DNA of 46,559 bases from Prolixibacteraceae bacterium (GTDB taxonomy: Bacteria > Bacteroidota > Bacteroidia > Bacteroidales > Prolixibacteraceae). The translations under genes were made by a program, and so were the position numbers. Positions within the stretch are counted from its first letter, which is position 1; each line of letters opens with the position of its first letter. The stretch is from NCBI GenBank assembly GCA_028282705.1, contig JANQHI010000050.1, forward strand, positions 1 through 46,559. Direction: 5' to 3'. Of this stretch, positions 19,480 to 27,421 are shown one piece after another. The notes under the pieces were generated by a model. That model was not told the DNA's origin. It did not search any database and saw only the letters and a list, made by a program, of their open reading frames with translations.

Positions 19480-20721
19480 TTAAAATGCGTTTACTATTTC
19501 ATCAATTGAAACTCCCAATACCTTTTGAGCAACTTTATCCAATGCTTCTTTATTGCCTTTGAAGTGATAAGTGCTTTGCTCATGGGTATAAGCTTCTTGA
19601 GGCTGAAGTGCCAGGGCAGGGGAGGAGCTTTCCAACTCATAGAAAGGCCCCATTTGTGAGCCATCTTCCAGCGGGCCATCATTATATGAGTTTAATGCAT
19701 CACCACTATAAGGGTTTTCTTGCAATTCCCATGCAGAATTCACAAAATCAGTTACATTTTCAGGAAGGACACACTCCAGGATGGTAAGTATATTATTCTG
19801 GGCATCATAGCTTCCCATAATACCAGTTGAGCGTAAAGGAGGGATGCCAATTTTTCCACGGCTTTTCCCGTCAGCTTTAAAAAATACTTTATTATCAACT
19901 ACTTTCAACCTGTCAGCACTAATTTTGCCAAAATAATTGTCATTTACCTGTAGCCCAATTTTGGCTTCATCTCCTTCTTTAACAGGAATAACTACAGTTA
20001 CCTCAGGAGAAGGGATAAGCATCCCCAACATCCAGATGGATAATAAGCCTGTTTCTTTTTCCCATGCTTCAGTACCTGTATTTTGGATTGTGTTCAATGT
20101 TTCATATGCAACTGCTGACAATTCTTCTCCTGCAATGCCTAGCTCATTCTGGATTTGATCAGGAGTTAGCAGGTTAACATCCCTTGTAACTTTTAATTTG
20201 AATGTTGTTCCTGAATAGTTGGTTAATTCCATAGGCTTTTCAAATTTTGCTGAATTGGTATCACTGGAAACCAGGTCAAATGGTTTGGTGTCTAACTCAG
20301 CAGGTACAAACCAATTGTCAAAAACAAACTCTTTGCCTTTTTCAAAATAGATGGAAAATTGCCCCCCTTCAGGGCCAATCCAGAAACGCTCTTCCCCTCC
20401 AAATGGGTTAATATGTTCAACAACCTGTTGTTTTTCAATTAAATCATAATTAATCCATCCAAAACTAAAGCCTTTATCTCCATCACAGGTTGATGTCATC
20501 ACCCTGCCCTGGTATTCAGGGACAATCAATACTGAAGCATCACCACTTTTTAGTTCTACAATCTTCACGTATTTACTCAAAAAATCTTTGTCAAATCCAT
20601 AGGTTCCTTTTTCAAATGTTTCCATGTTATTGGTTGTTTTTTTTCCTGATTTTGAACTGCAACCAGCCAAAAAGGTTGTAGTTGCAAAAACCAGTAAGAT
20701 CATGTAAATTATATTTTTCAT
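19480..20721 (-). CDS. DUF6786-type lipoprotein (mutarotase-like fold)
   Basis: A 413-residue lipoprotein with a textbook lipobox LAGC (Cys21). The body is beta-rich and resembles the DUF6786 / galactose-mutarotase-like family: VPEYQGRVMTST and GFSFGWINYDLI near the start, INPFGGEERFWIGPEGGQFSIYF at about 104-126, NYSGTTFKLKVTRDVNLL in the middle, and PFYELESSSPALALQP near the end. Family members have no firmly established reaction known to me. As first gene of the fucI operon it may handle the sugar, for example as a binding protein or anomer converter, in the periplasm. A LacI-type operator lies 64 nt before its start codon. Confidence 0.65.
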   Translation of the reverse strand: MKNIIYMILLVFATTTFLAGCSSKSGKKTTNNMETFEKGTYGFDKDFLSKYVKIVELKSGDASVLIVPEYQGRVMTSTCDGDKGFSFGWINYDLIEKQQVVEHINPFGGEERFWIGPEGGQFSIYFEKGKEFVFDNWFVPAELDTKPFDLVSSDTNSAKFEKPMELTNYSGTTFKLKVTRDVNLLTPDQIQNELGIAGEELSAVAYETLNTIQNTGTEAWEKETGLLSIWMLGMLIPSPEVTVVIPVKEGDEAKIGLQVNDNYFGKISADRLKVVDNKVFFKADGKSRGKIGIPPLRSTGIMGSYDAQNNILTILECVLPENVTDFVNSAWELQENPYSGDALNSYNDGPLEDGSQMGPFYELESSSPALALQPQEAYTHEQSTYHFKGNKEALDKVAQKVLGVSIDEIVNAF

Positions 20722-20784
20722 CTTATTAAGTTTTTATGTTGTTCATTTCAAATTCATCTTTTTAATTTGTTATTTTTTGACACA

Positions 20785-20798
20785 CTAAAACGATTTAG
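20785..20798 (-). promoter_or_regulatory. LacI-type operator upstream of the DUF6786-fucP-araB-fucI operon
   Basis: CTAAAACGATTTAG is a near-perfect 14-bp palindrome with the central CG typical of LacI-family operators. It lies 64 nt upstream of the first operon gene, in the only gap between that gene and the regulator. It matches the site at 21869-21882 with the half-site CTAAAACG. Confidence 0.7.
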
Positions 20799-20813
20799 CA
20801 TGTAATTAAAAAA

Positions 20814-21824
20814 TTAATGGGAATCACGCAATATTAATTCCCCTTGTAATAGAGTGACGTGTGGTTTTTTTTTTCTATTTTTTTCTATTTTTTTAATTAA
20901 TAGCTTAGTAGCCTTTTCGCTCATCTCTTCTATAGGCTGTTCATAGCAAGTTATGCCAGGGCGTGACACATGAAAAGCTTCAGGGTTGTCAAAACTAACA
21001 ATCCCTAATTGCATGGGTAGATCTTCATTGATTGAGTGCAATATCTTCAGGCTTTCTATACCCAAGTTGTTGTTTGCAAAGAATAGTGCATCACAGCCTT
21101 TTCTAAGTGCATTTTCTAAAGCATCCTCCAAACTCTCTTTTACATTATCAAAATCAATCTTAAAAACCAAGGGGCTTTGTGATGTTAATTTGGAGTTTTG
21201 TATTGACTCAATATACCCTTCAATCCTGTCATGGTTATTAGATAGTTCCAGGCTATAAACAAAGGCAGCAATGTTTTTATAACCTTTTTCAATCAGGAGG
21301 TTATTTAACTGGATTGCACCTGCTTTGTTATCAGTATAAATTGCATCCTCAGTTACATCATTACAAAGCCTGTCAACAAAAACCATAGGCATTGAATCAG
21401 TAATGCTTTTAATACAGGCAGAAGTATTTTCAACAGGAACTACAATAACCCCATCAACTTGCCTTGACCTAAAAACATTTAAGATGGAAGATAATTTTTC
21501 TGCATCTTCATCAGAACTGCCAAACATTAATTGATAGCCTAATTTAGAGGCTTCATTTTCAATATGGCGGGCCAGTTTGCCAAAATACGGGTTGGCAATA
21601 TCAGCTACTGCCAAGCCAATAATGCCCGATTTTCCGGTGCGTAACCCCCTGGCCATAATATTAGCCTGGTATCCCAATTCTATAGCTTTAACATTGACTT
21701 TTTTGGCAATATCTTCACTGATCCTATTCTCTTTTGACTTTCCAGATAAAACCATGGAAACAAGCCCAATAGAAACATTTAGTTCCTTGGCTATATCAGC
21801 TAATGTAATTCTCTTTTTGACCAT
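20814..21824 (-). CDS. LacI-family transcriptional regulator
   Basis: A 336-residue regulator with an N-terminal LacI helix-turn-helix (ITLADIAKELNVSIGLVSMVLSGK, about 6-29), a hinge helix ending near ANIMARGLRTGKS, and a periplasmic-binding-protein-like sensor domain from about 66 (GIIGLAVADIANPYFGKLARHIE). It lies directly upstream of, and in the same direction as, the sugar operon. Two matching operators, one before the operon and one 45 nt before its own ATG, point to control of the operon and autoregulation. The effector is probably the imported sugar or a phosphorylated intermediate. The 3' end of the gene has homopolymer runs, including ten A on the coding strand (T at 20865-20874), in the codons for KKKPH. 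Confidence 0.93.
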   Translation of the reverse strand: MVKKRITLADIAKELNVSIGLVSMVLSGKSKENRISEDIAKKVNVKAIELGYQANIMARGLRTGKSGIIGLAVADIANPYFGKLARHIENEASKLGYQLMFGSSDEDAEKLSSILNVFRSRQVDGVIVVPVENTSACIKSITDSMPMVFVDRLCNDVTEDAIYTDNKAGAIQLNNLLIEKGYKNIAAFVYSLELSNNHDRIEGYIESIQNSKLTSQSPLVFKIDFDNVKESLEDALENALRKGCDALFFANNNLGIESLKILHSINEDLPMQLGIVSFDNPEAFHVSRPGITCYEQPIEEMSEKATKLLIKKIEKNRKKKPHVTLLQGELILRDSH

Positions 21825-21868
21825 CCAGTATTGATATAACTCTTCAAAGATAATAAATTAAGCAAACG

Positions 21869-21882
21869 CTAAAACGTTTCAG
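21869..21882 (-). promoter_or_regulatory. LacI-type operator upstream of the regulator gene
   Basis: CTAAAACGTTTCAG, extended by flanking G and C to a 16-bp palindrome with one mismatched pair and a central CG, 45 nt before the lacI-type ATG. It shares the CTAAAACG half-site with the operator at 20785-20798, which supports autoregulation. Confidence 0.7.
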
Positions 21883-21931
21883 CTCTTTATTTTTCTCTAA
21901 ATTGTTATTGTTGAGCTTTTAAAATTAGTAT

Positions 21932-23203
21932 TTATTCATCTATGCCCAAATTTCCTTTTTTGTATTTAAAGAGCAAACTAATTATTAATCCCAAAGCTGC
22001 AAAAAGGGTAAGCACAAGGAAAACATATTGATGCCCCTTGGAGCCCGGATGATTGTCTAGCAGGTGGCCCATCCAGGGGCTCATAAAAATATCAGGCGTG
22101 AATCCCATTACAGAAACAATCCCAACAGCAGTTCCAGTGTATTTAAAAGGTACATTGGCTTCTTTCATTACCGCAAAATAGAGGCCACGCACCCCGTAAA
22201 TACCAATCATGGTAAAACCAAGTTGGAAAAATACCAGGATTGTTATTTGTTGCAAAAAGCCAATGGCTACCATTAACCCACCCAGGATAGAAAAACCAAA
22301 ACATACAATAATGGCATTCACCCTGTTAAAATGGTCAGCCAGGTATCCTGCAACAATGGCTACAATTGCACGCATCCATAGGGCAATTGTACCTACCCCA
22401 GCTGCTGAAACTTCATTAAATCCTAGTACTTCCTTTGCATACAATGAAAAATCGTCTGTGATTTTATATCCTGTATATGCACAGACAATTATAATGGACA
22501 GCATCCATATGGTAGGCATTTTCGTTAGTTTGCCTACTTTTTTTATGGTAGCTTTTTTACTGGTAATATTGTTTGTGATTGTTTTTTTGGGGACAAAAAC
22601 CCAAATTAAAAGGCCACTTAAAAATGTTGCAACAGCAACAGCCAATATAACAAACTGGAAAGCATGCCACCCTTGAGTTGAGTCTTCAATGGTATTGGAT
22701 GTGGGTAACAGTTCAGAAAACAGGATAAGTGCTAATGTTCCCAGCAAAGCTGCAATTAACCCCCTGCCTCCCTCAAGCCAGCCAAATGCCCTACCCTGGA
22801 ACCTTGTGCCTCCCCATTCACGTGTTGCCCTTATCAGGGCCGCCCAAAATAGGAATATGGTAGTGAACCCCCAAAATCCATATAACCAGATCATTATTCT
22901 TGTGGAAGGCAGCCAGGCCATTAGCACCCCTCCAAGGGATGTTAGCCATAGGGCAATTGACATCAGGTTACGTGCTGGGAAACTGTCAGCAAGTGTACCT
23001 CCAAAAATGTAAGAGACCATAGCCACAACCCCATAGGTTGAGAAATAAGTACCCAGTTCAGTATTGGTTATATCAAATACTACCAGCAGGGTTGGGCGGA
23101 AAATCCTGGCTAAAACAAAAGGGAGGAAAAAGATGGTTTCTCCTGCTAATATGAGTGAAATAAGGGTTATGGTTTGTTTATTCCCATTGCCGGTTTTATT
23201 CAT
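21932..23203 (-). CDS. MFS transporter (substrate unknown)
   Basis: A 423-residue protein with 12 predicted membrane segments. The sequence TYFSTYGVVAMVSYIFGGTLADSFPAR in the first repeat carries the MFS loop 2-3 signature (GGTLADSFPAR), and WGFTTIFLFWAALIRATREWGG follows. A charged loop (KKTITNNITSKKATIKK) separates the two halves at about 210-226. It resembles organophosphate/hexose-phosphate-type MFS carriers more than FucP. It ends 107 nt before the LacI-type gene in the same direction, so it may be co-regulated with the sugar operon, but an operator was not seen at its own start. A perfect inverted repeat precedes it. Confidence 0.8.
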   Translation of the reverse strand: MNKTGNGNKQTITLISLILAGETIFFLPFVLARIFRPTLLVVFDITNTELGTYFSTYGVVAMVSYIFGGTLADSFPARNLMSIALWLTSLGGVLMAWLPSTRIMIWLYGFWGFTTIFLFWAALIRATREWGGTRFQGRAFGWLEGGRGLIAALLGTLALILFSELLPTSNTIEDSTQGWHAFQFVILAVAVATFLSGLLIWVFVPKKTITNNITSKKATIKKVGKLTKMPTIWMLSIIIVCAYTGYKITDDFSLYAKEVLGFNEVSAAGVGTIALWMRAIVAIVAGYLADHFNRVNAIIVCFGFSILGGLMVAIGFLQQITILVFFQLGFTMIGIYGVRGLYFAVMKEANVPFKYTGTAVGIVSVMGFTPDIFMSPWMGHLLDNHPGSKGHQYVFLVLTLFAALGLIISLLFKYKKGNLGIDE

Positions 23204-23642
23204 AAAAATGGTTTATAGCCATGGTAAGATAGTGAATCAAAAGGATAAATAGGGAATTTTTATCCTTCCAATATACTCTACTTTCTAACTAAAAATTGCT
23301 TTTTCATCTTATTAAATGTTTTATTTCTTAAAGATATAAGATGGAACTCCCAATGAATTTAATTCATCATTATGTGTGTATTTTAGGATGCTAAAATTCA
23401 TGGTCGTTTCATTCTTTGATACCTGTTCTTTCCTAAAATGGCTAAATACCATGCAATCTTATTTTACAAAATATAGGACTGATTGTAAAATATGGTTTTC
23501 ATTTGGTCAAATAATATGGGTGGTAATTAATGGATATAAATTCATTTGGGTATTTAAAAAGCCGATAAGCCAAATTAAAAATCCCTATTCCTTTTTATTA
23601 TCTTTGACACATTGGTTAAACATTAAAGACTAAGCCAGTAGG
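23204..23642. other. 439-bp divergent intergenic region
   Basis: This region separates the minus-strand MFS gene from the plus-strand membrane AraC gene and should hold both promoters. Besides the inverted repeat near the MFS gene I see no gene. An 85-codon open frame (23376-23633) is Trp/Phe/Lys-rich, without recognisable features, and is probably chance. Confidence 0.6.
23241..23267 (-). promoter_or_regulatory. Inverted repeat upstream of the MFS gene
   Basis: AAGGATAAA (23241-23249) and TTTATCCTT (23259-23267) form a perfect 9-bp inverted repeat with a 9-nt spacer, 37 nt upstream of the MFS start codon. It may be an operator or a hairpin in the 5' leader. It does not match the LacI-type sites. 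Confidence 0.45.
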
Positions 23643-24656
23643 ATGGATACTTTGATATTGATTGGGAGCATTATTGGGATATTGAATAGTTTTATACTGA
23701 TCATTTATGCTTCTGCCTCAAAAAAAGGGAACAGGATTGTAAACCTGGTATTTGCCTTTTTGATTTTAATGCTGACTTTGCGTATTTCAAAATCAATCCT
23801 GCTCACTTTCTCTGATGGGTTGCATGACCTGTTACTTACCCTGGGGCTTGCAGGGTTTTTAGCCATTGGACCTACCTATTACTACTTTGTAAAAGCTGTG
23901 GTAACACCCAAATTTAAAATTAAATGGGTGGATATGGTCCATTTGCTGCCTGCTATTATATTTACTTTTTTCTGGATTTATATAGATGTTATCAGGGAAG
24001 TAGGGGCTATCTGGCATACCTTTTATAGGGGTATCTTATTGCAGTATATGGTGTATATGGTTATGGCTGTGTGGCTATCCAATACAAAAACTGGAGAAAA
24101 GCCTATAACCAAGTTGCAGTTAAATATCATTAGCTTATTCCTTTTGGCCATCTGGTTTGCTTATTTTTTAAATGAAGTGGCAGGGCTGCCTTATATTTCT
24201 GGGGCTATTTTGTATAGTGTACTTATTTATTTTTCATTGATCATTGTTATAAACAAGGGGTATATCATTCATTTATCCAATCCCAAGTACCAGAATACTG
24301 GTTTAAAATCAGAAGAGAATGAACGTTTGCTGGAAGAGCTGAAAGTGGTAATGCTGAGGGAAAAAGCATACAAAGATAATACCCTTTCATTGGCTAAATT
24401 ATCAAAACAATTGGGTTCAAATACCCATGCAGTTTCACAGGTCATCAATGAAAATTTCCAGAAAACTTTTTTTGAGTTGATTGGCTATTACAGGATTGAA
24501 GAGGCAAAAGGTTTATTGCTGGATACTTCTGGGTTAAAAATATCTGAGGTAGCTTATGAAGTAGGTTACAATTCACTTTCAGCATTTAATACAGCATTTA
24601 AAAAATCAACAGGGGTAACCCCTTCAAAATTTAAAGATGAAAAGTTCAACACATAA
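23643..24656 (+). CDS. Membrane-embedded AraC-family regulator
   Basis: A 337-residue protein with about seven hydrophobic segments in the first ~215 residues (first at 3-25, last near VLIYFSLIIVINKGY), followed by a cytoplasmic AraC-type double helix-turn-helix at about 235-335 (LSLAKLSKQLGSNTHAVSQVINE, LKISEVAYEVGYNSLSAFNTAFKKSTGVTPSKFK). It should sense a signal in or at the inner membrane and act directly on DNA. Its 3' end overlaps the next gene by 20 nt, so it is translationally linked to the CPBP-like membrane proteins that follow, which are candidates for its targets or partners. Confidence 0.88.
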   Translation: MDTLILIGSIIGILNSFILIIYASASKKGNRIVNLVFAFLILMLTLRISKSILLTFSDGLHDLLLTLGLAGFLAIGPTYYYFVKAVVTPKFKIKWVDMVHLLPAIIFTFFWIYIDVIREVGAIWHTFYRGILLQYMVYMVMAVWLSNTKTGEKPITKLQLNIISLFLLAIWFAYFLNEVAGLPYISGAILYSVLIYFSLIIVINKGYIIHLSNPKYQNTGLKSEENERLLEELKVVMLREKAYKDNTLSLAKLSKQLGSNTHAVSQVINENFQKTFFELIGYYRIEEAKGLLLDTSGLKISEVAYEVGYNSLSAFNTAFKKSTGVTPSKFKDEKFNT

Positions 24657-25326
24657 ACTATTAGCCCTGGTTATACTGATAGTCCCATTTTATTTACTGA
24701 TAATTATTCAAAAAGCAATGGGGCAATTTACATTTACAGTCCAGTCAATATTAGTTACGCTCAATATTTTTTGTATTCTTGGTTTAATTGCAATTTACAT
24801 TACCAATAAGTACCTTTTAAAAAAAGGGTTGCATGTTTTTACAGCCCAAAAAAAGGGGGTTATTGTAGATATTAGTATTGCATTCCTTCTTTTAAGTTTT
24901 ACTTATTTTGTTTACATCATTGGGCAAGTTACCTATTTCAGGTGGATACCCATTGAAATTGATAAGTCAGCAAACCTGGATACACTTATTGAGATTTTTT
25001 CAAACTGGCTTTACACTTTTATTATGATAGGACCATTTATTTGGATCACTGAAACCTTTGGGGCAGTTTCAAGGGCTTTTATCCTGAATAATTTGTGGGA
25101 GCTAAAACCAGGAAAGTTATGGGAATGGCTTTCAATAACATCCACAGCACTGCTGTTTGCCTTTATGCAAGTTGACCAGGGCTTGCCAGCCATGATCAAT
25201 GTTTTCCTGGTAATTTTTGCTTCCAATGTAGTTTATTACAAATACAGGAACGTGGTCCCTTTGATTGCGGCAGGTATTTTTGTACAAACAATTGACCTGG
25301 TAAGTTTTTGGTTGCATAATATTTAA
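24637..25326 (+). CDS. CPBP-type membrane protein lacking the catalytic residues
   Basis: A 229-residue polytopic membrane protein that aligns with the next gene product from GPFIWI/GPVLWI to the C-terminus (R.FIL..WE, Q/H..QG, PLI/PLV). In that alignment the CPBP (CAAX protease/bacteriocin-processing) catalytic positions are lost: the two adjacent Glu are G142 and A143, the first His is Q178, the second His is G213 and the following Asp is Q217. Only the Arg (R146) is kept. It is therefore probably an inactive paralogue, perhaps a partner or inhibitor of its neighbour. It overlaps the AraC gene by 20 nt. The gene duplication is inferred from the shared register. Confidence 0.7.
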   Translation: MKSSTHKLLALVILIVPFYLLIIIQKAMGQFTFTVQSILVTLNIFCILGLIAIYITNKYLLKKGLHVFTAQKKGVIVDISIAFLLLSFTYFVYIIGQVTYFRWIPIEIDKSANLDTLIEIFSNWLYTFIMIGPFIWITETFGAVSRAFILNNLWELKPGKLWEWLSITSTALLFAFMQVDQGLPAMINVFLVIFASNVVYYKYRNVVPLIAAGIFVQTIDLVSFWLHNI

Positions 25327-25436
25327 CTGGTTTATTATTAGGTGCTTATCATGTTTTATTTTTTCTTCCCTATAAGATAGAAAGCAGTTTTTTAGGATAA
25401 TATGCATCATTGTATTGATTTTAAGTTTTGGAAATT

Positions 25437-26126
25437 ATGAAACCAATCAAAAACCTTATTGCATTAACTATTATTGTGTTTATCCCATTTGGGATTATGC
25501 TTTGGTTAAGAAATCACCAATCAACAGGGTTTGCTTCTATTGAATTGGTTATGTACCCACTTCTTTTTGGAGGGGGAAGCATTATAGCCCTTCTTTTAAT
25601 AAAGAAATATTTCCTAAAAGAAAACCTAAATGATTTTAATTCAGGAAGAGGTAAATGGGGGAGTGATATATTGTGGGGGCTGGCTTTAACAATAACCTAT
25701 TTTATCCTCTTTTATGTTGAAAGGTTGACCTTGACAAATGTATTAACTTTTAGGCCTAATACAGAGCTTTTAGGCCTAATGCTCGACATGAGGCAAAGCC
25801 CCCTGCTTGTTATATTATGGTTTGGCCCTGTTTTATGGATAGGCATTGCTTTGTATGAAGAGTTGGTCAGGGTATTTATTTTAACCAGCTTTTGGGAATT
25901 TTCTTCAAAATTAGCCTGGGTGGTAGCTGTTATGGTTTTTACATCAGCAATTATTGGGCTGACTCACTGGAGCCAAGGGTCATATGGCATAGTCACTATT
26001 GGGATAAAAAGCCTGGTAGCATGTATTTTCTTTTTCAGGGTCAGGAGGCTATTGCCTCTGGTTGTTGCCCATGTGTTGTATGATGGGATACAGGTAGCAC
26101 TATTGTTGATCACATATCCAAATTAA
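25437..26126 (+). CDS. CPBP-family intramembrane metalloprotease
   Basis: A 229-residue polytopic membrane protein; the ATG at 25437 is preferred to an in-frame TTG nine bases earlier. The putative catalytic set is present: adjacent Glu in YEELVRVF (E141, E142, R145), His in LTHWSQG (H177), and His/Asp in VAHVLYDG (H212, D216). The Glu-Arg spacing is EExxR rather than the commoner EExxxR. Families with this fold cut prenylated proteins or peptides, or serve in bacteriocin processing and self-immunity. It follows its catalytically dead paralogue by 110 nt and precedes the next gene by 5 nt, so it is part of one operon. The substrate is unknown. Confidence 0.75.
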   Translation: MKPIKNLIALTIIVFIPFGIMLWLRNHQSTGFASIELVMYPLLFGGGSIIALLLIKKYFLKENLNDFNSGRGKWGSDILWGLALTITYFILFYVERLTLTNVLTFRPNTELLGLMLDMRQSPLLVILWFGPVLWIGIALYEELVRVFILTSFWEFSSKLAWVVAVMVFTSAIIGLTHWSQGSYGIVTIGIKSLVACIFFFRVRRLLPLVVAHVLYDGIQVALLLITYPN

Positions 26127-26131
26127 AAAAT

Positions 26132-26437
26132 ATGAAAAATCCATTGGAAACATTTAAACAAGAGGACCTTGAGGTGCAGGAAGCTTATGCAGGATTAGTT
26201 AATACCCTGGTGGATTCAAAAAGGCTTGATCCCAAAACAAAACACTTGGTATACATTGCTATGAAAGTTGTTGCTGATGATGCAAATGCCATAAAATTCC
26301 ATGTACCCATGGCAAAGTCAGTAGGAGCTACTCGGGATGAAATAAAAGAGGTAATCCTCCTTTCATTAACAGTAGTTGGATTAAAAGGGGTAACTAATTA
26401 TTTGCCACAAGCCCTTGAAATTTATGACAATAGCTAA
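26132..26437 (+). CDS. Carboxymuconolactone-decarboxylase-like protein without the CxxC motif
   Basis: A 101-residue all-helical protein with the CMD/AhpD-like core: LDPKTKHLVYIAMKVV, then FHVPMAKSVGATRDEIKEVILLS. In redox-active members a CxxCxxxH motif precedes the GAT.EEI segment. Here H57 is present but the two cysteine positions are D50 and A53, so peroxidase/disulfide chemistry is unlikely. It starts 5 nt after the CPBP protease and is probably translated from the same mRNA. Its role is unknown. Confidence 0.7.
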   Translation: MKNPLETFKQEDLEVQEAYAGLVNTLVDSKRLDPKTKHLVYIAMKVVADDANAIKFHVPMAKSVGATRDEIKEVILLSLTVVGLKGVTNYLPQALEIYDNS

Positions 26438-26513
26438 AAATTCAATAATTTTATAAATAGGTTTAGGATAATTAAAGAATAGTTAAAATGAACAAGAGAA
26501 TCATTGATAACCA

Positions 26514-26605
26514 TTAAGGGCTTAAAGCCCAAAGCCTCAAGTTTAATTACCTAACCCCAGGTTGGGGTAAAGAAAAACAACTATCAGTGGGGCTTTAGCC
26601 CTTAA
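26514..26605. repeat. REP/BIME-like long hairpin with an inner hairpin
   Basis: The arms TTAAGGGCTTAAAGCCC (26514-26530) and GGGGCTTTAGCCCTTAA (26589-26605) are inverted repeats. Between them lies a second hairpin, ACCCC-AGGTT-GGGGT (26554-26568). The nested form recalls REP-type elements spread by IS200-like transposases, and it could also be a structured RNA of the mRNA linking the CMD-like and NTF2-like genes. No second copy was found in the window. Confidence 0.5.
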
Positions 26606-26659
26606 ATTTATTAATTAACCTGAAGGTAACTTAATCAGTAAACAAAAAATTTTAAACGC

Positions 26660-27112
26660 ATGAAAAAAGCCATTTTAGTATTAGCAGCTATCCTTTTATC
26701 AGCTATACTATTTTCAGTAAATGATGTTGATAAGGATAAAGAAGCCATTAAAAAAGTGATACAGACAGCCTATGTTGAAGGCCTTCAGAATGAAGGGGAT
26801 GTTAAGAAAATTGATGCAGGAATACATCCACGTTTTAACTTGCTGGGAGTTGGTGAAAACAATAAAATGTGGAACCTGCCTATAGATGACTGGAAAAAAA
26901 GGGTAGTAAAGAACAAAGAGGAAGGAAAGCTCCCTAAAACAGGAAATGATAAGGTAAGTATAAAGTTCTTGTCAGTTGATATTACTGGCACAGCAGCAGT
27001 AGCCAAAATTGAATTTTACATTGGAGAAAAACTCACTTATGTGGATTATATTTCCCTTTATAAATTTGAAGATGGATGGAAAATGGTAAATAAAATTTAC
27101 TACAAATTTTGA
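26660..27112 (+). CDS. Small exported NTF2-like protein (putative lumazine-binding family)
   Basis: A 150-residue protein with a signal peptide (KKAILVLAAILLSAILFS). The mature part has the SnoaL/NTF2-like pattern of the putative lumazine-binding group: KEAIKKVIQTAYVEGLQNEGDV at the start, a central helix-loop with WNLPIDDWKKRVV, then strands AAVAKIEFYIGEKLTYVDYISLYKFEDGWKMVNKIYYKF. Such proteins bind small ligands or act as scaffolds; no activity can be read off. It follows the CMD-like gene by 222 bp containing the nested hairpin and is ended by a short terminator. Confidence 0.75.
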   Translation: MKKAILVLAAILLSAILFSVNDVDKDKEAIKKVIQTAYVEGLQNEGDVKKIDAGIHPRFNLLGVGENNKMWNLPIDDWKKRVVKNKEEGKLPKTGNDKVSIKFLSVDITGTAAVAKIEFYIGEKLTYVDYISLYKFEDGWKMVNKIYYKF

Positions 27113-27120
27113 TACTAAGG

Positions 27121-27147
27121 TTGCTTCAAGCCATGAAAGCAATTTTT
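27121..27147 (+). terminator. Terminator after the NTF2-like gene
   Basis: TTGCTTCA (27121-27128) pairs with TGAAAGCAA (27134-27142), with one bulged base, and is followed by TTTTT (27143-27147). It lies 8 nt after the stop codon at 27112. Confidence 0.6.
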
Positions 27148-27421
27148 ATAACCAATATCAGTGATCCCTGCACTTGATAGGTTGTAGTGATTAAATGTGA
27201 TGCAGAAAACCCAAACGTCCAGGTTAGTTTGGAAGTAAAATGAACACCTCTTTTATAAGCTGGCTATTCAATTTCCATCTGGGGTGGTTAAAGGCTATAG
27301 GTGTCATTAGTGTAATGCATTGTTATTCTGTGTTTTATCTTAATGTATTATTTCCTATGCAATATTTGTATCCTATTTAAATTAGATAAATAGTTGACAG
27401 TTAAATATTTTATTTATTTTT
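27148..27421. other. Intergenic region before the GntR gene
   Basis: I see no convincing gene here. A 46-codon frame at 27240-27380 has no recognisable features. A TTGACA sequence near 27393 followed by very AT-rich DNA could be part of the gntR-type promoter. Confidence 0.4.

Noticed and set aside
23376-23633. 85-codon open frame in the divergent intergenic region
   Set aside because: Trp/Phe/Lys-rich composition of AT-rich non-coding DNA, no domain, and it lies in the promoter region between divergent genes.
27240-27380. 46-codon frame upstream of the GntR gene
   Set aside because: No recognisable feature, no neighbour link; chance frames of this size are common in AT-rich DNA.
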